The notes under the pieces were generated by a model. The model worked only from the letters and a program-made list of their open reading frames with translations. It made no database searches and was not told the origin of the DNA. Shown in pieces: positions 24,860 to 33,741 of a DNA stretch of 64,000 bases. Both the position numbers and the translations under genes were made by a program. Location: contig NZ_JADDRL010000017.1 in the NCBI RefSeq assembly GCF_021538895.1, forward strand, positions 1 through 64,000. The letters are read 5' to 3'. How positions within the stretch are numbered: position 1 is the first letter of the stretch; every line of letters begins with the position of its first letter. The DNA is from Streptomyces olivochromogenes. GTDB lineage: Bacteria > Actinomycetota > Actinomycetes > Streptomycetales > Streptomycetaceae.

Positions 24860-25504
24860 ATGGACACCACGCAGCGGACCGATCAGCAGCGGTCCGCGGA
24901 CCGCCGAAGGCGCGAGCTGCTGGAGGCCGCGGACAGAGTGGTGCTGCGTGATGGTCCGCAGGCCTCGATGAACGCGATCGCCGCGGAGGCCGGCATCACC
25001 AAGCCGATCCTCTACCGCCACTTCGGCGACAAGGGCGGGCTGTACGCCGCCCTCGCCAAGCGGCACACGGACGCCCTGCTCGATTCCCTGCGCGCCGCGC
25101 TGGACGCTCCAGCCGACCGGCGGGAGCGGGTCGAGGCCACCCTGGACACCTACCTCGCGGCGATCGAGGCACGGCCCCAGGTGTACCGGTTCCTGATGCA
25201 CCCCGCCGAGGGGACCCCGGGCGCCGACCAGGGATTCGACGTCGGGAAACACTCGGCACCCCTGCTGCGCAGGATGGGTGAGGAGCTGGCCCAGGTCATC
25301 GAGGACCGCCTCGACCTCGGACCCGGCAGCCAGCAGCTGGCCCGGGTGTGGGGACACGGGATCGTCGGCATGATGCACGCGGCCGGTGACTGGTGGCTCG
25401 GGGAGCGGCCCTGCTCGCGCGCGGAGCTGGTGCGGAGCCTGGCCGACCTGCTGTGGGGCCGCCTCGCGGCGGCCGGGGACAAGATCGGCGGCCCGGGTTT
25501 CTGA
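24860..25504 (+). CDS. TetR family regulator, probable repressor of the divergent acyl-CoA dehydrogenase
   Basis: This is a 214-residue TetR-fold protein starting at ATG 24860, with GGGGAGAG upstream. The DNA-binding domain is at about residues 15-62, with ASMNAIAAEAGITKPILYRHF and GDKGGLYAALAKRH. The C-terminal ligand domain (about 70-200) is helical and contains the GHGIVGMMHAAGDWWLGER stretch. By position and the two GTTAC operators, it should repress the neighbouring acyl-CoA dehydrogenase and itself, with an acyl-CoA as inducer. The ligand is inferred, not seen. Confidence 0.87.
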   Translation: MDTTQRTDQQRSADRRRRELLEAADRVVLRDGPQASMNAIAAEAGITKPILYRHFGDKGGLYAALAKRHTDALLDSLRAALDAPADRRERVEATLDTYLAAIEARPQVYRFLMHPAEGTPGADQGFDVGKHSAPLLRRMGEELAQVIEDRLDLGPGSQQLARVWGHGIVGMMHAAGDWWLGERPCSRAELVRSLADLLWGRLAAAGDKIGGPGF

Positions 25505-25507
25505 CCC

Positions 25508-26047
25508 TCAGCGGCTCCAGGGGGCTCGGTCCACCTGACGCATCAGCCTGCGCCGGCGCCAGCCCGCCAGCCGGTCCGCGTAGACCCGGCCCTCCAGGTG
25601 GTCGCACTCGTGCTGCAGGCACCGGGCGAAGAACCCGGTGCCGTGCACGGTGACCGCCTCCCCCGTCATCGTGAAGCCCTCGACGACCGCGTGGTCGTAG
25701 CGCGGCGTGCCCGCTTCCAGCCCCGGCAGGGACAGACAGCCCTCCGGCCCGCGGATCACCACACCGTCGGCCTCCACCAGCCGCGGGTTCACGAGGTGCC
25801 CCAGGTGACGCACGTCCTCGTCGTCGGGACAGTCGTAGACGAACACCCGCAGTCCCTCGCCGATCTGGTTCGCGGCCAGGCCCACCCCCTGTGCCGCGTA
25901 CATGGTCGCGAACAAGTCCTCCACGAGCACCGAGAGTTCGGGGCCGAAGTCGGTGACCTCGGCGCACGGGGACTGGAGTACGGGGTCACCCACCAGGGAA
26001 AGAGGCCGGACGCGCCCGCGGGCGCCCGGGATCGAGCCGTGTCGCAT
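25508..26047 (-). CDS. def: Peptide deformylase
   Basis: This is a 179-residue deformylase. ATG 26047 is chosen because the core begins there (MRHGSIPGARGRVRPLSL) and the further upstream frame is low-complexity. The three family motifs are present: GVGLAANQIG (54-63), EGCLSLPG (102-109, with Cys104 as metal ligand) and HECDH (146-150). It removes the N-formyl group from nascent proteins in the cytoplasm. It is one of several deformylase genes expected in a streptomycete. It converges with tetR (3-base gap) and is divergent from murT. Confidence 0.93.
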   Translation of the reverse strand: MRHGSIPGARGRVRPLSLVGDPVLQSPCAEVTDFGPELSVLVEDLFATMYAAQGVGLAANQIGEGLRVFVYDCPDDEDVRHLGHLVNPRLVEADGVVIRGPEGCLSLPGLEAGTPRYDHAVVEGFTMTGEAVTVHGTGFFARCLQHECDHLEGRVYADRLAGWRRRRLMRQVDRAPWSR

Positions 26048-26198
26048 GGCGGCAAGGGTACGGTTCCCTCGGCCCACCACCCGCCGCGCGACCGTGGGCC
26101 GGGATTCGGGTGTGCGAATGGATCTCGATAGGCTGAGGCCCACACCCACGTGCCGAATGGCTCAGGCGCGGCGCGTACGCAAGGAGGATCGAGAACTG

Positions 26199-27437
26199 AT
26201 GGCAGGCAACTCGGACCCGCTCACGCCGCGGGCCAAGCTGGCCGTGACCGCGGGCAAGGCGGTCGCGGCGGCGTCCCGTGCGGCGGGGCGCGGCAGCGGA
26301 TCGGTGATCGGTGGCCGGGTCGCGCTGAAACTCGACCCCGACCTCCTCGGACGGCTCGCCCAGAACCTGGACGTCGTCCTGGTCTCGGCGACCAACGGCA
26401 AGACCACGACCACCCGGCTCATCGCCGAGGCGCTGCGCGCCGCGGGCCCGGTCGTCTCCAACGCGCTCGGCGCGAACATGCCCGCCGGCATCACCTCGGC
26501 GCTCGCGGGCAGCTCGGAAGCCCGTTACGGCGTGATCGAGGTCGACGAGAAGTACCTGGCGGGCGTGGCGCGGGACACCGATCCGAAGTGCATCGCCCTG
26601 CTCAACCTCTCCCGCGACCAGCTCGACCGCGCCGCCGAGACCCGCATGCTCGCGGAGAACTGGCGCGAGGGCCTGGCCGGCTCCAAGGCCGTCGTCGTCG
26701 CCAACTGCGACGACCCGCTGGTGGTGTGGGCCGCGTCCTCCTCCCCCAACGTGATCTGGGTCGCGGCCGGCCAGATGTGGAAGGACGACGCCTGGTCCTG
26801 CCCGTCCTGCGGCGGTGTGATGCAGCGCCCCGGCGACGACTGGTACTGCGGCGAGTGCGGCTTCCGCCGCCCCACGCCGACCTGGGCGCTGTCCGGGGAC
26901 CATGTCCTCGACCCGCACGGCTCGGCCTGGCCGATCCACCTCCAGCTGCCCGGCCGCGCCAACAAGGCCAACGCCGCCAGCTCCGCGGCCGTCGCCGCCG
27001 TCTTCGGTGTGCCGCCGCAGGTCGCCCTGGAGCGCATGTACCAGGTGCAGGCCGTCGCCGGCCGCTACGACGTCGTCCAGTTCCAGGGCCGCGACCTGCG
27101 CCTGCTGCTGGCGAAGAATCCCGCGGGCTGGCTCGAAACGTTCTCCCTGATCGACCCGCCGCCGGCCCCGGTGATCCTCTCCGTGAACGCGCGCGGCGCC
27201 GACGGCACCGACACCTCCTGGCTGTGGGACGTCGACTACACGCGTCTGACCGGGCACCCGATCTTCGTCATCGGCGACCGGAAGCTGGACCTCGCCGTGC
27301 GTCTGGAGGTCGCGAACCAGCACTTCCAGGTCTGCGACAGCCTCGACCAGGCCGTCGAGCAGGCCCAGCAGGGCCGGATCGAGGTCATCGCGAACTACAC
27401 CGCGTTCCAGGACCTGCGCCGCCGCGTCGGCAACTGA
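26199..27437 (+). CDS. murT: Lipid II isoglutaminyl synthase subunit MurT
   Basis: This is a 412-residue Mur ligase-like protein. The start is ATG 26199, with AAGGAGG at 26181-26187. Features are the P-loop VLVSATNGKTTTTRLIAEAL, the central Mur ligase region (IEVDEKYLAGV, NLSRDQLDR), and an inserted zinc ribbon with CPSCGG and CGECGF about 18 residues apart. The C-terminal DUF1727 part includes GRYDVVQFQGRDLRLLLAKN. It activates the glutamate of lipid II with ATP while GatD supplies ammonia, giving isoglutamine in the stem peptide. The gatD gene follows after 20 bases. Confidence 0.95.
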   Translation: MAGNSDPLTPRAKLAVTAGKAVAAASRAAGRGSGSVIGGRVALKLDPDLLGRLAQNLDVVLVSATNGKTTTTRLIAEALRAAGPVVSNALGANMPAGITSALAGSSEARYGVIEVDEKYLAGVARDTDPKCIALLNLSRDQLDRAAETRMLAENWREGLAGSKAVVVANCDDPLVVWAASSSPNVIWVAAGQMWKDDAWSCPSCGGVMQRPGDDWYCGECGFRRPTPTWALSGDHVLDPHGSAWPIHLQLPGRANKANAASSAAVAAVFGVPPQVALERMYQVQAVAGRYDVVQFQGRDLRLLLAKNPAGWLETFSLIDPPPAPVILSVNARGADGTDTSWLWDVDYTRLTGHPIFVIGDRKLDLAVRLEVANQHFQVCDSLDQAVEQAQQGRIEVIANYTAFQDLRRRVGN

Positions 27438-27457
27438 CCACGGAGGAGGATCACTTC

Positions 27458-28186
27458 ATGAGCGACAACCAACTGCGGCTGGTGTGGGTCTACCCGGACC
27501 TGCTGAGCACCTACGGCGACCAGGGCAACGCGCTCGTCGTGGAGCGCCGCGCCCGCCAGCGTGGCCTCGACGTGGCCCGTCTCGACGTGCGCAGCGACCA
27601 GCCGGTCCCGACCTCCGGCGACATCTACCTGATCGGCGGCGGCGAGGACCGGCCGCAGCGGCTCGCGGCCGAGCGGCTGCGCCGGGACGGGGGTCTGACC
27701 CGGGCCGCCGAGAACGGCGCGATCCTGTTCTCCGTGTGCGCCGGCTACCAGATCCTCGGCCACGAGTTCATCAACGACCTCGGCCAGCGCGAGCCGGGCC
27801 TCGGCCTGCTCGACGTGGTCTCGGTGCGCGGCGAGGGCGAGCGGTGCGTCGGCGACGTCCTCGCGGACATCGACCCGCGCCTCGGCCTGCCCCAGCTGAC
27901 CGGCTTCGAGAACCACCAGGGCGTCACCCGGCTCGGCCCGACCGCCCGCCCGTTCGCCCAGGTCCGGGTGGGCAACGGCAACGGCGCGGGAGACGGCACG
28001 GAGGGCGCGTACAACGACACCGTCTTCGGTACGTACATGCACGGGCCCGTCCTCGCCCGCAACCCGCTCATCGCCGACCTGCTGCTGAAGCTGGCGCTCG
28101 ACGTGAACGCGCTGCCGCCGACCGACGACCGCTGGTACGAGGCGCTGCGCAACGAGCGCATCACGGCCGCGCAGCAGCCCGCGTAG
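27458..28186 (+). CDS. gatD: Lipid II isoglutaminyl synthase glutamine amidotransferase GatD
   Basis: This is a 242-residue class I-like glutamine amidotransferase (CobB/CobQ type). ATG 27458 has GGAGGAGG upstream. Nucleophile Cys94 is in ILFSVCAGYQILGHE and the catalytic His195 in GTYMHGPVLARNP. These positions correspond to the known GatD residues. It hydrolyses glutamine and channels ammonia to MurT. Together they amidate lipid II glutamate, which is needed for D,D-transpeptidation and lysozyme resistance. Confidence 0.95.
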   Translation: MSDNQLRLVWVYPDLLSTYGDQGNALVVERRARQRGLDVARLDVRSDQPVPTSGDIYLIGGGEDRPQRLAAERLRRDGGLTRAAENGAILFSVCAGYQILGHEFINDLGQREPGLGLLDVVSVRGEGERCVGDVLADIDPRLGLPQLTGFENHQGVTRLGPTARPFAQVRVGNGNGAGDGTEGAYNDTVFGTYMHGPVLARNPLIADLLLKLALDVNALPPTDDRWYEALRNERITAAQQPA

Positions 28187-28197
28187 CCGCCCGCGCG

Positions 28198-28220
28198 GGC
28201 CGCCGCGTATTGCGGCGGCC
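28198..28220 (+). terminator. Hairpin terminator after gatD
   Basis: GGCCGCCGC and GCGGCGGCC form a perfect 9-base stem with loop GTATT, 12 bases after the gatD stop. The rest of 28221-28441 shows no convincing gene. Confidence 0.75.
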
Positions 28221-28441
28221 TGCGCGTACACCGGTGTTCGAGAGGGACCTGAGGGGTCTTCCAGTGGCCGTCGGCATCGTCGTCACCGGGCCCGCCTGAC
28301 AGACCGTCCGCTCACATGTGCGGGCACGTCCAGCAGGCGGACGCCCGCTACGGAGCCACCCCCTCACGCCGGTAGGGTGACCGGGTACCAGCCGGACAAC
28401 GTGGTCCGGTCCCCGGCCCACGTTGAGAAGGTATTCGGGCT

Positions 28442-29467
28442 ATGCGCATTGGTGTCCTCACTTCAGGCGGCGACTGCCCCGGCCTGAACGCTGTCATCCG
28501 GTCCGTCGTGCACCGTGCCGTCGTCGACCACGGCGACGAGGTCATCGGTTTCCGGGACGGCTGGAAGGGCCTCCTGGAGTGCGACTATCTGAAGCTCGAC
28601 CTCGACGCCGTGGCGGGCATCCTCGCCCGCGGCGGCACCATCCTCGGTTCCTCCCGCGTCCAGCCCTCGCATCTGCGGGACGGCGTGCAGCGGGCCAAGG
28701 GCCACGTCGCGGAGCTCGGACTCGACGCGATCATCCCGATCGGCGGCGAGGGCACGCTGAAGGCGGCCCGCCTGCTGTCCGACGGCGGCCTGCCGATCGT
28801 CGGCGTGCCGAAGACCATCGACAACGACATCGCGGTCACGGACGTCACCTTCGGCTTCGACACGGCCGTGGGCGTCGCCACCGAGGCCCTGGACCGGCTG
28901 AAGACCACCGCCGAGTCCCACCAGCGCGTGCTGGTCGTGGAGGTCATGGGCCGCCACACCGGCTGGATCGCGCTGCACTCCGGCATGGCGGCCGGCGCCC
29001 ACGCCGTCGTCGTACCGGAACGCCCCTTCGACATCGACGAGTTGGCCAAGCGGGTCGGCGAGCGCTTCGAGGCGGGCAAGCGGTTCGCCATCGTGGTGGC
29101 CGCGGAGGGCGCCAAGCCGAAGGCCGGCTCGATGGAGTTCGACGAGGGCGGCAAGGACATCTACGGCCACGAGCGGTTCGCCGGCATCGCCCGGCAGCTC
29201 TCGATCGAGCTGGAGCAGCGCCTGGGCAAGGAGGCGCGGCCGGTCATCCTCGGGCACGTGCAGCGGGGCGGGACGCCCACGGCGTACGACCGGGTGCTGG
29301 CGACGCGGTTCGGCTGGCATGCGGTGGAGGCGGTGCACCGGGGGGAGTTCGGTCACATGACCGCGCTGCGCGGGACCGACATCGTGATGGTGCCGTTGGC
29401 CCAGGCCGTGGAGACGTTGAAGACGGTGCCGCAGGAGCGGTACGACGAGGCGGAGTGCGTTCTTTAG
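28442..29467 (+). CDS. pfkA: 6-phosphofructokinase (mixed ATP/PPi-type signature)
   Basis: This is a 341-residue phosphofructokinase with start ATG 28442. Nucleotide-phosphate motif LTSGGDCPGLNAVIR, catalytic loop PKTIDNDIAVTD, and substrate motifs MGRHTGWIALHSG and GHVQRGGTPTAYDR are present. The residue equivalent to E. coli 104 is Gly (IGGEGTLKA), typical of ATP enzymes. The one equivalent to 124 is Lys (PKTIDND), typical of PPi enzymes. Streptomycete ATP-dependent enzymes are known to carry this mixed pair. It converts fructose 6-phosphate to the 1,6-bisphosphate. A strong terminator follows. Confidence 0.93.
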   Translation: MRIGVLTSGGDCPGLNAVIRSVVHRAVVDHGDEVIGFRDGWKGLLECDYLKLDLDAVAGILARGGTILGSSRVQPSHLRDGVQRAKGHVAELGLDAIIPIGGEGTLKAARLLSDGGLPIVGVPKTIDNDIAVTDVTFGFDTAVGVATEALDRLKTTAESHQRVLVVEVMGRHTGWIALHSGMAAGAHAVVVPERPFDIDELAKRVGERFEAGKRFAIVVAAEGAKPKAGSMEFDEGGKDIYGHERFAGIARQLSIELEQRLGKEARPVILGHVQRGGTPTAYDRVLATRFGWHAVEAVHRGEFGHMTALRGTDIVMVPLAQAVETLKTVPQERYDEAECVL

Positions 29468-29503
29468 GACGCTCGCCACAGGGGGACTGTCTCGTGGGTC
29501 GCG

Positions 29504-29535
29504 CCGACCCCGGTCACGAAGGTGACCGGGGTCGG
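29504..29535 (+). terminator. Strong terminator after pfkA
   Basis: This is a perfect 14-base stem (CCGACCCCGGTCAC with its complement) around the loop GAAG, followed by TTCTAG. It lies 37 bases after the pfkA stop. Confidence 0.85.
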
Positions 29536-29540
29536 TTCTA

Positions 29541-29557
29541 GTCTGGTCCGGACAGAC
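29541..29557. promoter_or_regulatory. Dyad GTCTG-N7-CAGAC before the CtaG-like gene
   Basis: The sequence GTCTGgtccggaCAGAC lies 33-49 bases before the ATG at 29590. It could be an operator for a copper- or redox-responsive regulator, or the initially transcribed region. The regulator is unknown. Confidence 0.4.
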
Positions 29558-29589
29558 TTGCACAACCCCCACGAATCAGGAGCCGTCGG

Positions 29590-30540
29590 ATGGATCACAG
29601 CGGGCACGGCATGACCACGGACTTGCCGCCGTTCACGCTGGGGCGAGGTCTTGAGTGGTCGGCGGACCCGTTCTTCCTCGTCGCCTGCCTGGTGGGGCTG
29701 GGGCTGTACGGCTGGGGTGTGGTGCGGCTGCGGCGGCGCGGGGACGCGTGGCCCGTCGGCCGGACCGTGTCGTACGCCGTCGGTGTGCTGACCATCATGC
29801 TGATGATGTGCACCGGGCTGAACGACTACGGCATGGTCATGTTCAGCGTGCACATGGTGCAGCACATGGTGATCAGCATGCTGTCGCCGATCCTGATCCT
29901 GCTGGGCGCCCCGGTCACGCTGGCGCTGCGCGCGCTGCCGGTCGCGGGCAAGGGCCGCAAGGGCCCGCGCGAACTGCTGCTGGCGCTGCTGCACAGCCGG
30001 TACATGCGGGTCGTCACGCACCCGGGGTTCACGATCCCGATGTTCATCGCCAGCCTGTACGCGCTGTACTTCACCCCGCTCTTCGACTTCCTGATGGGCT
30101 CGAAGGCGGGGCACATCGCGATGATGGTGCACTTCCTCGCGGTGGGCGTGGCGTTCTTCTGGCCCATCATCGGCGTGGACCCGGGCCCGCACCGGCCGGG
30201 CTACCTGATGCGGATGCTGGAGCTGTTCGCGGGCATGCCGTTCCACGCGTTCTTCGGCATCGCGCTGATGATGGCGTCGTCGCCGATGGTCGAGACGTTC
30301 AAGAACCCGCCCGCCTCGCTCGGCATCGACGCGCTCTCCGACCAGAACGCGGCCGGCGGCATCGCCTGGGCGTTCAGCGAGATCCCGTCCGTGCTGGTGC
30401 TGATCGCCCTGCTGTTCCAGTGGTACGGCTCCGAACAGCGCCAGGCCCGGCGCAAGGACCGCGCGGCCGACCGGGACGGGGACAAGGAGCTGGCGGCGTA
30501 CAACGCCTACCTGGCCTCGCTGAACGCCCGCGAGGGCTGA
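29590..30540 (+). CDS. CtaG/caa3-type cytochrome c oxidase assembly protein
   Basis: This is a 316-residue polytopic membrane protein with start ATG 29590 and AGGAG 6 bases upstream. About seven hydrophobic segments are visible, for example FFLVACLVGLGLYGWGVV, MVISMLSPILILLGAPVTL and VPSVLVLIALLF-like regions. Conserved Met/His residues occur in MFSVHMVQHMVISML and MMVHFLAVGVAFFWPIIGVD, typical of the caa3_CtaG family. The N-terminal MDHSGHGM could bind copper. The family helps assemble the copper centre of cytochrome oxidase or handles copper at the membrane. It has its own dyad-containing promoter. Confidence 0.88.
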   Translation: MDHSGHGMTTDLPPFTLGRGLEWSADPFFLVACLVGLGLYGWGVVRLRRRGDAWPVGRTVSYAVGVLTIMLMMCTGLNDYGMVMFSVHMVQHMVISMLSPILILLGAPVTLALRALPVAGKGRKGPRELLLALLHSRYMRVVTHPGFTIPMFIASLYALYFTPLFDFLMGSKAGHIAMMVHFLAVGVAFFWPIIGVDPGPHRPGYLMRMLELFAGMPFHAFFGIALMMASSPMVETFKNPPASLGIDALSDQNAAGGIAWAFSEIPSVLVLIALLFQWYGSEQRQARRKDRAADRDGDKELAAYNAYLASLNAREG

Positions 30541-30641
30541 GCGGCGGCGGCAGAACCGGGCACTCATTTCCTCGTCCGTACCGTGCGCGGGCCGAACCGG
30601 GGTCACCATGGAGGAGGACGAACCATGAGGAGGGTGTCGCG

Positions 30642-30812
30642 ATGCCCGGTTCTACGCACGGTTCCACGAAGGCGATGGGGGTGCTCACCGTCGGCGGTCT
30701 CGTGATGGTGACGGCCTACACGGTGGCGCTCGGCAGCAACGGCTGGCTGTGGTTCGGCTGGGTCGTCCTGGGCCTGCTCACCCTGGCGATGGTGGTCACC
30801 CAGAGCGCCTGA
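30642..30812 (+). CDS. Small membrane protein, 56 residues
   Basis: The start is ATG 30642, with GAGGAGGG 8 bases upstream, so it is well translated despite its size. After a polar MPGSTHGSTK it has two hydrophobic stretches, AMGVLTVGGLVMVTAYTVAL and LWFGWVVLGLLTLAMVV. Such small two-helix proteins follow CtaG-like genes in streptomycetes, and an accessory role is possible. No function is known to me. A six-codon frame (MEEDEP) precedes it at 30608-30628 and may be fortuitous. Confidence 0.75.
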   Translation: MPGSTHGSTKAMGVLTVGGLVMVTAYTVALGSNGWLWFGWVVLGLLTLAMVVTQSA

Positions 30813-30826
30813 GAGCGAGGACGCGG

Positions 30827-32032
30827 TCACGGTGCCGAGAGGCGTCCGGCCGAGTGCACGCCCGGCTGGTACTTCGGCACCCTGACCGTGATCTTCATGC
30901 CCGCTCCGGCCGCGGTCTCGATGACGAGGCCGTGGTCGTCGCCGTAGACCTGGCGGAGCCGGTCGTCCACGTTGGACAGGCCGATGCCGCCGGAGGGGCT
31001 GGTCTCCCCGGCGAGGATGCGGCGCAGCAGTGCGGGGTCCATGCCGACGCCGTCGTCCTCGATGACGACCAGCGCCTCGGCGCCCGCGTCCCGTGCGGTG
31101 ATCTGGATGTGGCATGCGTCCGACTTGCCCTCAAGTCCGTGCTTGACGGCGTTCTCGACGAGGGGCTGCAGGCACAGGAAGGGCAGGGCCACCGGCAGCA
31201 CCTCGGGGGCGATCTGCAGGGTGACGGAGAGGCGGTCGCCGAAGCGGGCGCGGACCAGGGCCAGGTAGTGGTCGATGGCGTGCAGTTCCTCGGCGAGGGT
31301 GGTGAAGTCGCCGTGCCTGCGGAACGAGTAGCGGGTGAAGTCGGCGAACTCCAGCAGGAGCTCGCGGGCGCGTTCCGGGTCGGTACGGACGAACGAGGCG
31401 ATCACGGCCAGCGAGTTGAAGACGAAGTGCGGTGAGATCTGGGCGCGCAGGGCCTTGATCTCGGCCTCGATGAGCTTCGTGCGGGACTGGTCGAGGTCGG
31501 CCAGTTCCAGCTGGACGCTCACCCAGCGGGCGACCTCGCCGGCCGCCCGTACCAGGACGGCGGACTCGCGCGGGGCGCAGGCGACGAGGGCGCCGTACAC
31601 CCGGTCGTCGACGGTGAGCGGGGCGAGCACGGCCCAGCGGACCGGGCAGTCGGGGGTCTCGCAGGCCAGCGGGAACGCCTCGCCGCGGCCGGTCTCCAGC
31701 GGCCCGGCGAGCCGCTCCATGATCTCGGCGCGGTGGTGGTCGCCGACGCCGTCCCAGACGAGCACCCGCTTCTCGTCGGTGAGGCAGAGTGCGTCGGTGC
31801 CGAGCAGCGAGCGCAGTCCGCGGGCCGACCGGCGGGCGGTCTCCTCCGTGAGGCCCGCCCGTAGCGGGGGCGCGGCGAGCGAGGCGGTGTGCAGGGTCTC
31901 GAAGGTGGCGTGCTCGACGGGGGTGCCGAGACCGGCGAGGCTCTGTGGGCGGGCCGTGCGCCGGCCGAGCCAGAAACCGGCGGCCAGCAGGGGGAGCACG
32001 GCGACGCAGAGTCCGGCGAGGAAGCCGCTCAT
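30827..32032 (-). CDS. LytS/YehU-type sensor histidine kinase
   Basis: This is a 401-residue kinase. ATG 32032 overlaps the symporter stop (ATGA). One N-terminal membrane segment (MSGFLAGLCVAVLPLLAAGFWL) leads into a GAF-like domain (about 50-190). The LytS-class dimerisation core follows, with IKALRAQISPHFVFNSLAVI carrying the phosphorylated histidine. The HATPase contains LVENAVKHGLEGK, VIEDDGVGMDP and GIGLSNVDDRLR. The partner response regulator is the first gene of the same unit. The symporter between them may serve as a transport sensor. Confidence 0.92.
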   Translation of the reverse strand: MSGFLAGLCVAVLPLLAAGFWLGRRTARPQSLAGLGTPVEHATFETLHTASLAAPPLRAGLTEETARRSARGLRSLLGTDALCLTDEKRVLVWDGVGDHHRAEIMERLAGPLETGRGEAFPLACETPDCPVRWAVLAPLTVDDRVYGALVACAPRESAVLVRAAGEVARWVSVQLELADLDQSRTKLIEAEIKALRAQISPHFVFNSLAVIASFVRTDPERARELLLEFADFTRYSFRRHGDFTTLAEELHAIDHYLALVRARFGDRLSVTLQIAPEVLPVALPFLCLQPLVENAVKHGLEGKSDACHIQITARDAGAEALVVIEDDGVGMDPALLRRILAGETSPSGGIGLSNVDDRLRQVYGDDHGLVIETAAGAGMKITVRVPKYQPGVHSAGRLSAP

Positions 32033-33741
32033 GCCTTGGCCTCCGCCCACAGCTCCTCCGGCAGATGGAACCGGGCCAGGATCGCCGCCGTGCCGGGCGG
32101 CACGCGGGAGGCGGTGGCCAGCGACACCAGCACCATGGTGAGGAAGCCCAGCGGCACCGACCACAGCGCGGGCCAGGCGAGCAGCGCGTGCAGGGGGCCG
32201 CCGCCGGGGAAGCCCGCCATGGTCGCGGCGACGGCGAGGAACGCGGAGCCGCCGCCCACCAGCATGCCCGCGGCCGCGCCGGGCGGGGTCAGCCGCCGCC
32301 ACCAGATGCCGAGGACGAGCAGCGGACAGAAGGACGACGCGGAGACGGCGAAGGCTAGCCCCACCGCGTCGGCCACCGGCAGTCCGCCCACCAGCACGCT
32401 GGCCGCGAGCGGTACGGCCATGGCGAGCACCGTGCCGAGCCGGAAGTGCCGCACTCCGCGCGAGGGGAGGACGTCCTGGGTGAGCACCCCCGCCACCGCC
32501 ATGGTCAGCCCGGACGCGGTCGACAGGAACGCGGCGAAGGCGCCGCCCGCCACCAGCGCGCCGAGCAGGTCGCCGCCGAGCCCGCCGATCATCCGGTCGG
32601 GCAGCAGCAGGACGGCCGCGTCGGTGCCCTTGGTGAGGGTGAGTTCGGGGGCGTAGAGGCGGCCCAGCGCGCCGTACACGGGCGGCAACAGGTAGAAGCC
32701 GCCGATCAGGGCGAGGACGGCGACGGTGGTGCGGCGGGCGGCGACGCCGTGCGGGCTGGTGTAGAAGCGGACCACCACGTGCGGCAGGCCCATGGTGCCG
32801 AGGAAGGTGGCGAGGATGAGTCCGTACGTGGCGTACAGCGGGCGCTCCTCGCGGCTCGCGGCGAGCGAGGTGGACATGGGGCCGGTGCCGGCCCGCTCGG
32901 CGGCGGGGACGGGCGTGCCCGCCGCGAAGGTCAGCCGGGTGCCCGCGGCGATGCGGTGCGGGCCGGCGGAGAGCCGCAGCCTGGTCTCGTCGTGCGGGCG
33001 GCCGTCGACCCGGCCGCGCACGGTGACGGTGAGCGGCCGTTCGAGGTCCAGGTCGACCGTGTCCTCGACGCGTACGGTGCGCTGCTCGCGGAAGGTGGCC
33101 GGTTCCTCGAAGGCGTGGCGGGGTGCGCCGTCGCCCTGCCAGGCGAGGAGCAGGAAGAGCGCGGGGACGAGGAGGGCGGTGAGTTTGAGCCAGTACTGGA
33201 AGGCCTGGACGAAGGTGATGCTGCGCATGCCGCCGGCGGCGACGGTCGCGACGACGACCACGGCCACGACGATCCCGCCGAGCGGGTCGGGCGCGCCGGT
33301 GAGGACCGCCAGGGTGAGCCCGGCGCCCTGGAGCTGGGGCAGCAGATAGAGCCAGCCGACCCCGACGACGAAGGCACCGGCCAGCCGCCGCACTCCCGGC
33401 GAGGCGAGGCGGGCCTCGGCGAAGTCGGGCAGCGTGTAGGCGCCGGAGCGGCGCAGCGGGGCGGCGACGAACAGGAGCAGGACCAGGTACCCGGCGGTGT
33501 AGCCGACCGGGTACCAGAGCATGTCCGGGCCCTGGACGAGGACCAGGCCGGCGATGCCGAGGAAGGAGGCGGCGGACAGGTACTCGCCGCTGATGGCGGC
33601 CGCGTTGAGGCGGGGGCCGACGGTGCGCGAGGCGACGTAGAAGTCGGAGGTGGTGCGGGAGACGCGCAGGCCGAAGGCGCCGACGAGCACGGTCGCCACG
33701 ACGACGAGGGCGACGGCGGGTATCGCGAAGTTCGGGTTCAT
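32029..33741 (-). CDS. Sodium:solute symporter family transporter (acetate/carboxylate-type)
   Basis: This is a 570-residue SSS transporter with start ATG 33741, overlapping the DUF485 stop. About 13 membrane helices are visible, including FAIPAVALVVVATVLVGAF and the core GEYLSAASFLGIAGLVLVQG. A large extra loop of about 90 residues (roughly 215-305) with two strand-rich halves interrupts the family core. The C-terminus is HLPEELWAEAKA. Paired with a DUF485 protein it resembles ActP/MctP monocarboxylate transporters. Coupling to a LytS/LytTR pair suggests import or sensing of a carboxylate nutrient such as acetate or pyruvate. Confidence 0.9.
   Translation of the reverse strand: MNPNFAIPAVALVVVATVLVGAFGLRVSRTTSDFYVASRTVGPRLNAAAISGEYLSAASFLGIAGLVLVQGPDMLWYPVGYTAGYLVLLLFVAAPLRRSGAYTLPDFAEARLASPGVRRLAGAFVVGVGWLYLLPQLQGAGLTLAVLTGAPDPLGGIVVAVVVVATVAAGGMRSITFVQAFQYWLKLTALLVPALFLLLAWQGDGAPRHAFEEPATFREQRTVRVEDTVDLDLERPLTVTVRGRVDGRPHDETRLRLSAGPHRIAAGTRLTFAAGTPVPAAERAGTGPMSTSLAASREERPLYATYGLILATFLGTMGLPHVVVRFYTSPHGVAARRTTVAVLALIGGFYLLPPVYGALGRLYAPELTLTKGTDAAVLLLPDRMIGGLGGDLLGALVAGGAFAAFLSTASGLTMAVAGVLTQDVLPSRGVRHFRLGTVLAMAVPLAASVLVGGLPVADAVGLAFAVSASSFCPLLVLGIWWRRLTPPGAAAGMLVGGGSAFLAVAATMAGFPGGGPLHALLAWPALWSVPLGFLTMVLVSLATASRVPPGTAAILARFHLPEELWAEAKA

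Noticed and set aside
28239-28300. A 21-codon GTG frame after gatD
   Set aside because: No ribosome site and no conservation signal. It is too short to support.
30608-30628. Six-codon frame MEEDEP before the small membrane protein
   Set aside because: Could be a leader peptide, but there is no attenuator-like structure or codon bias to support one.
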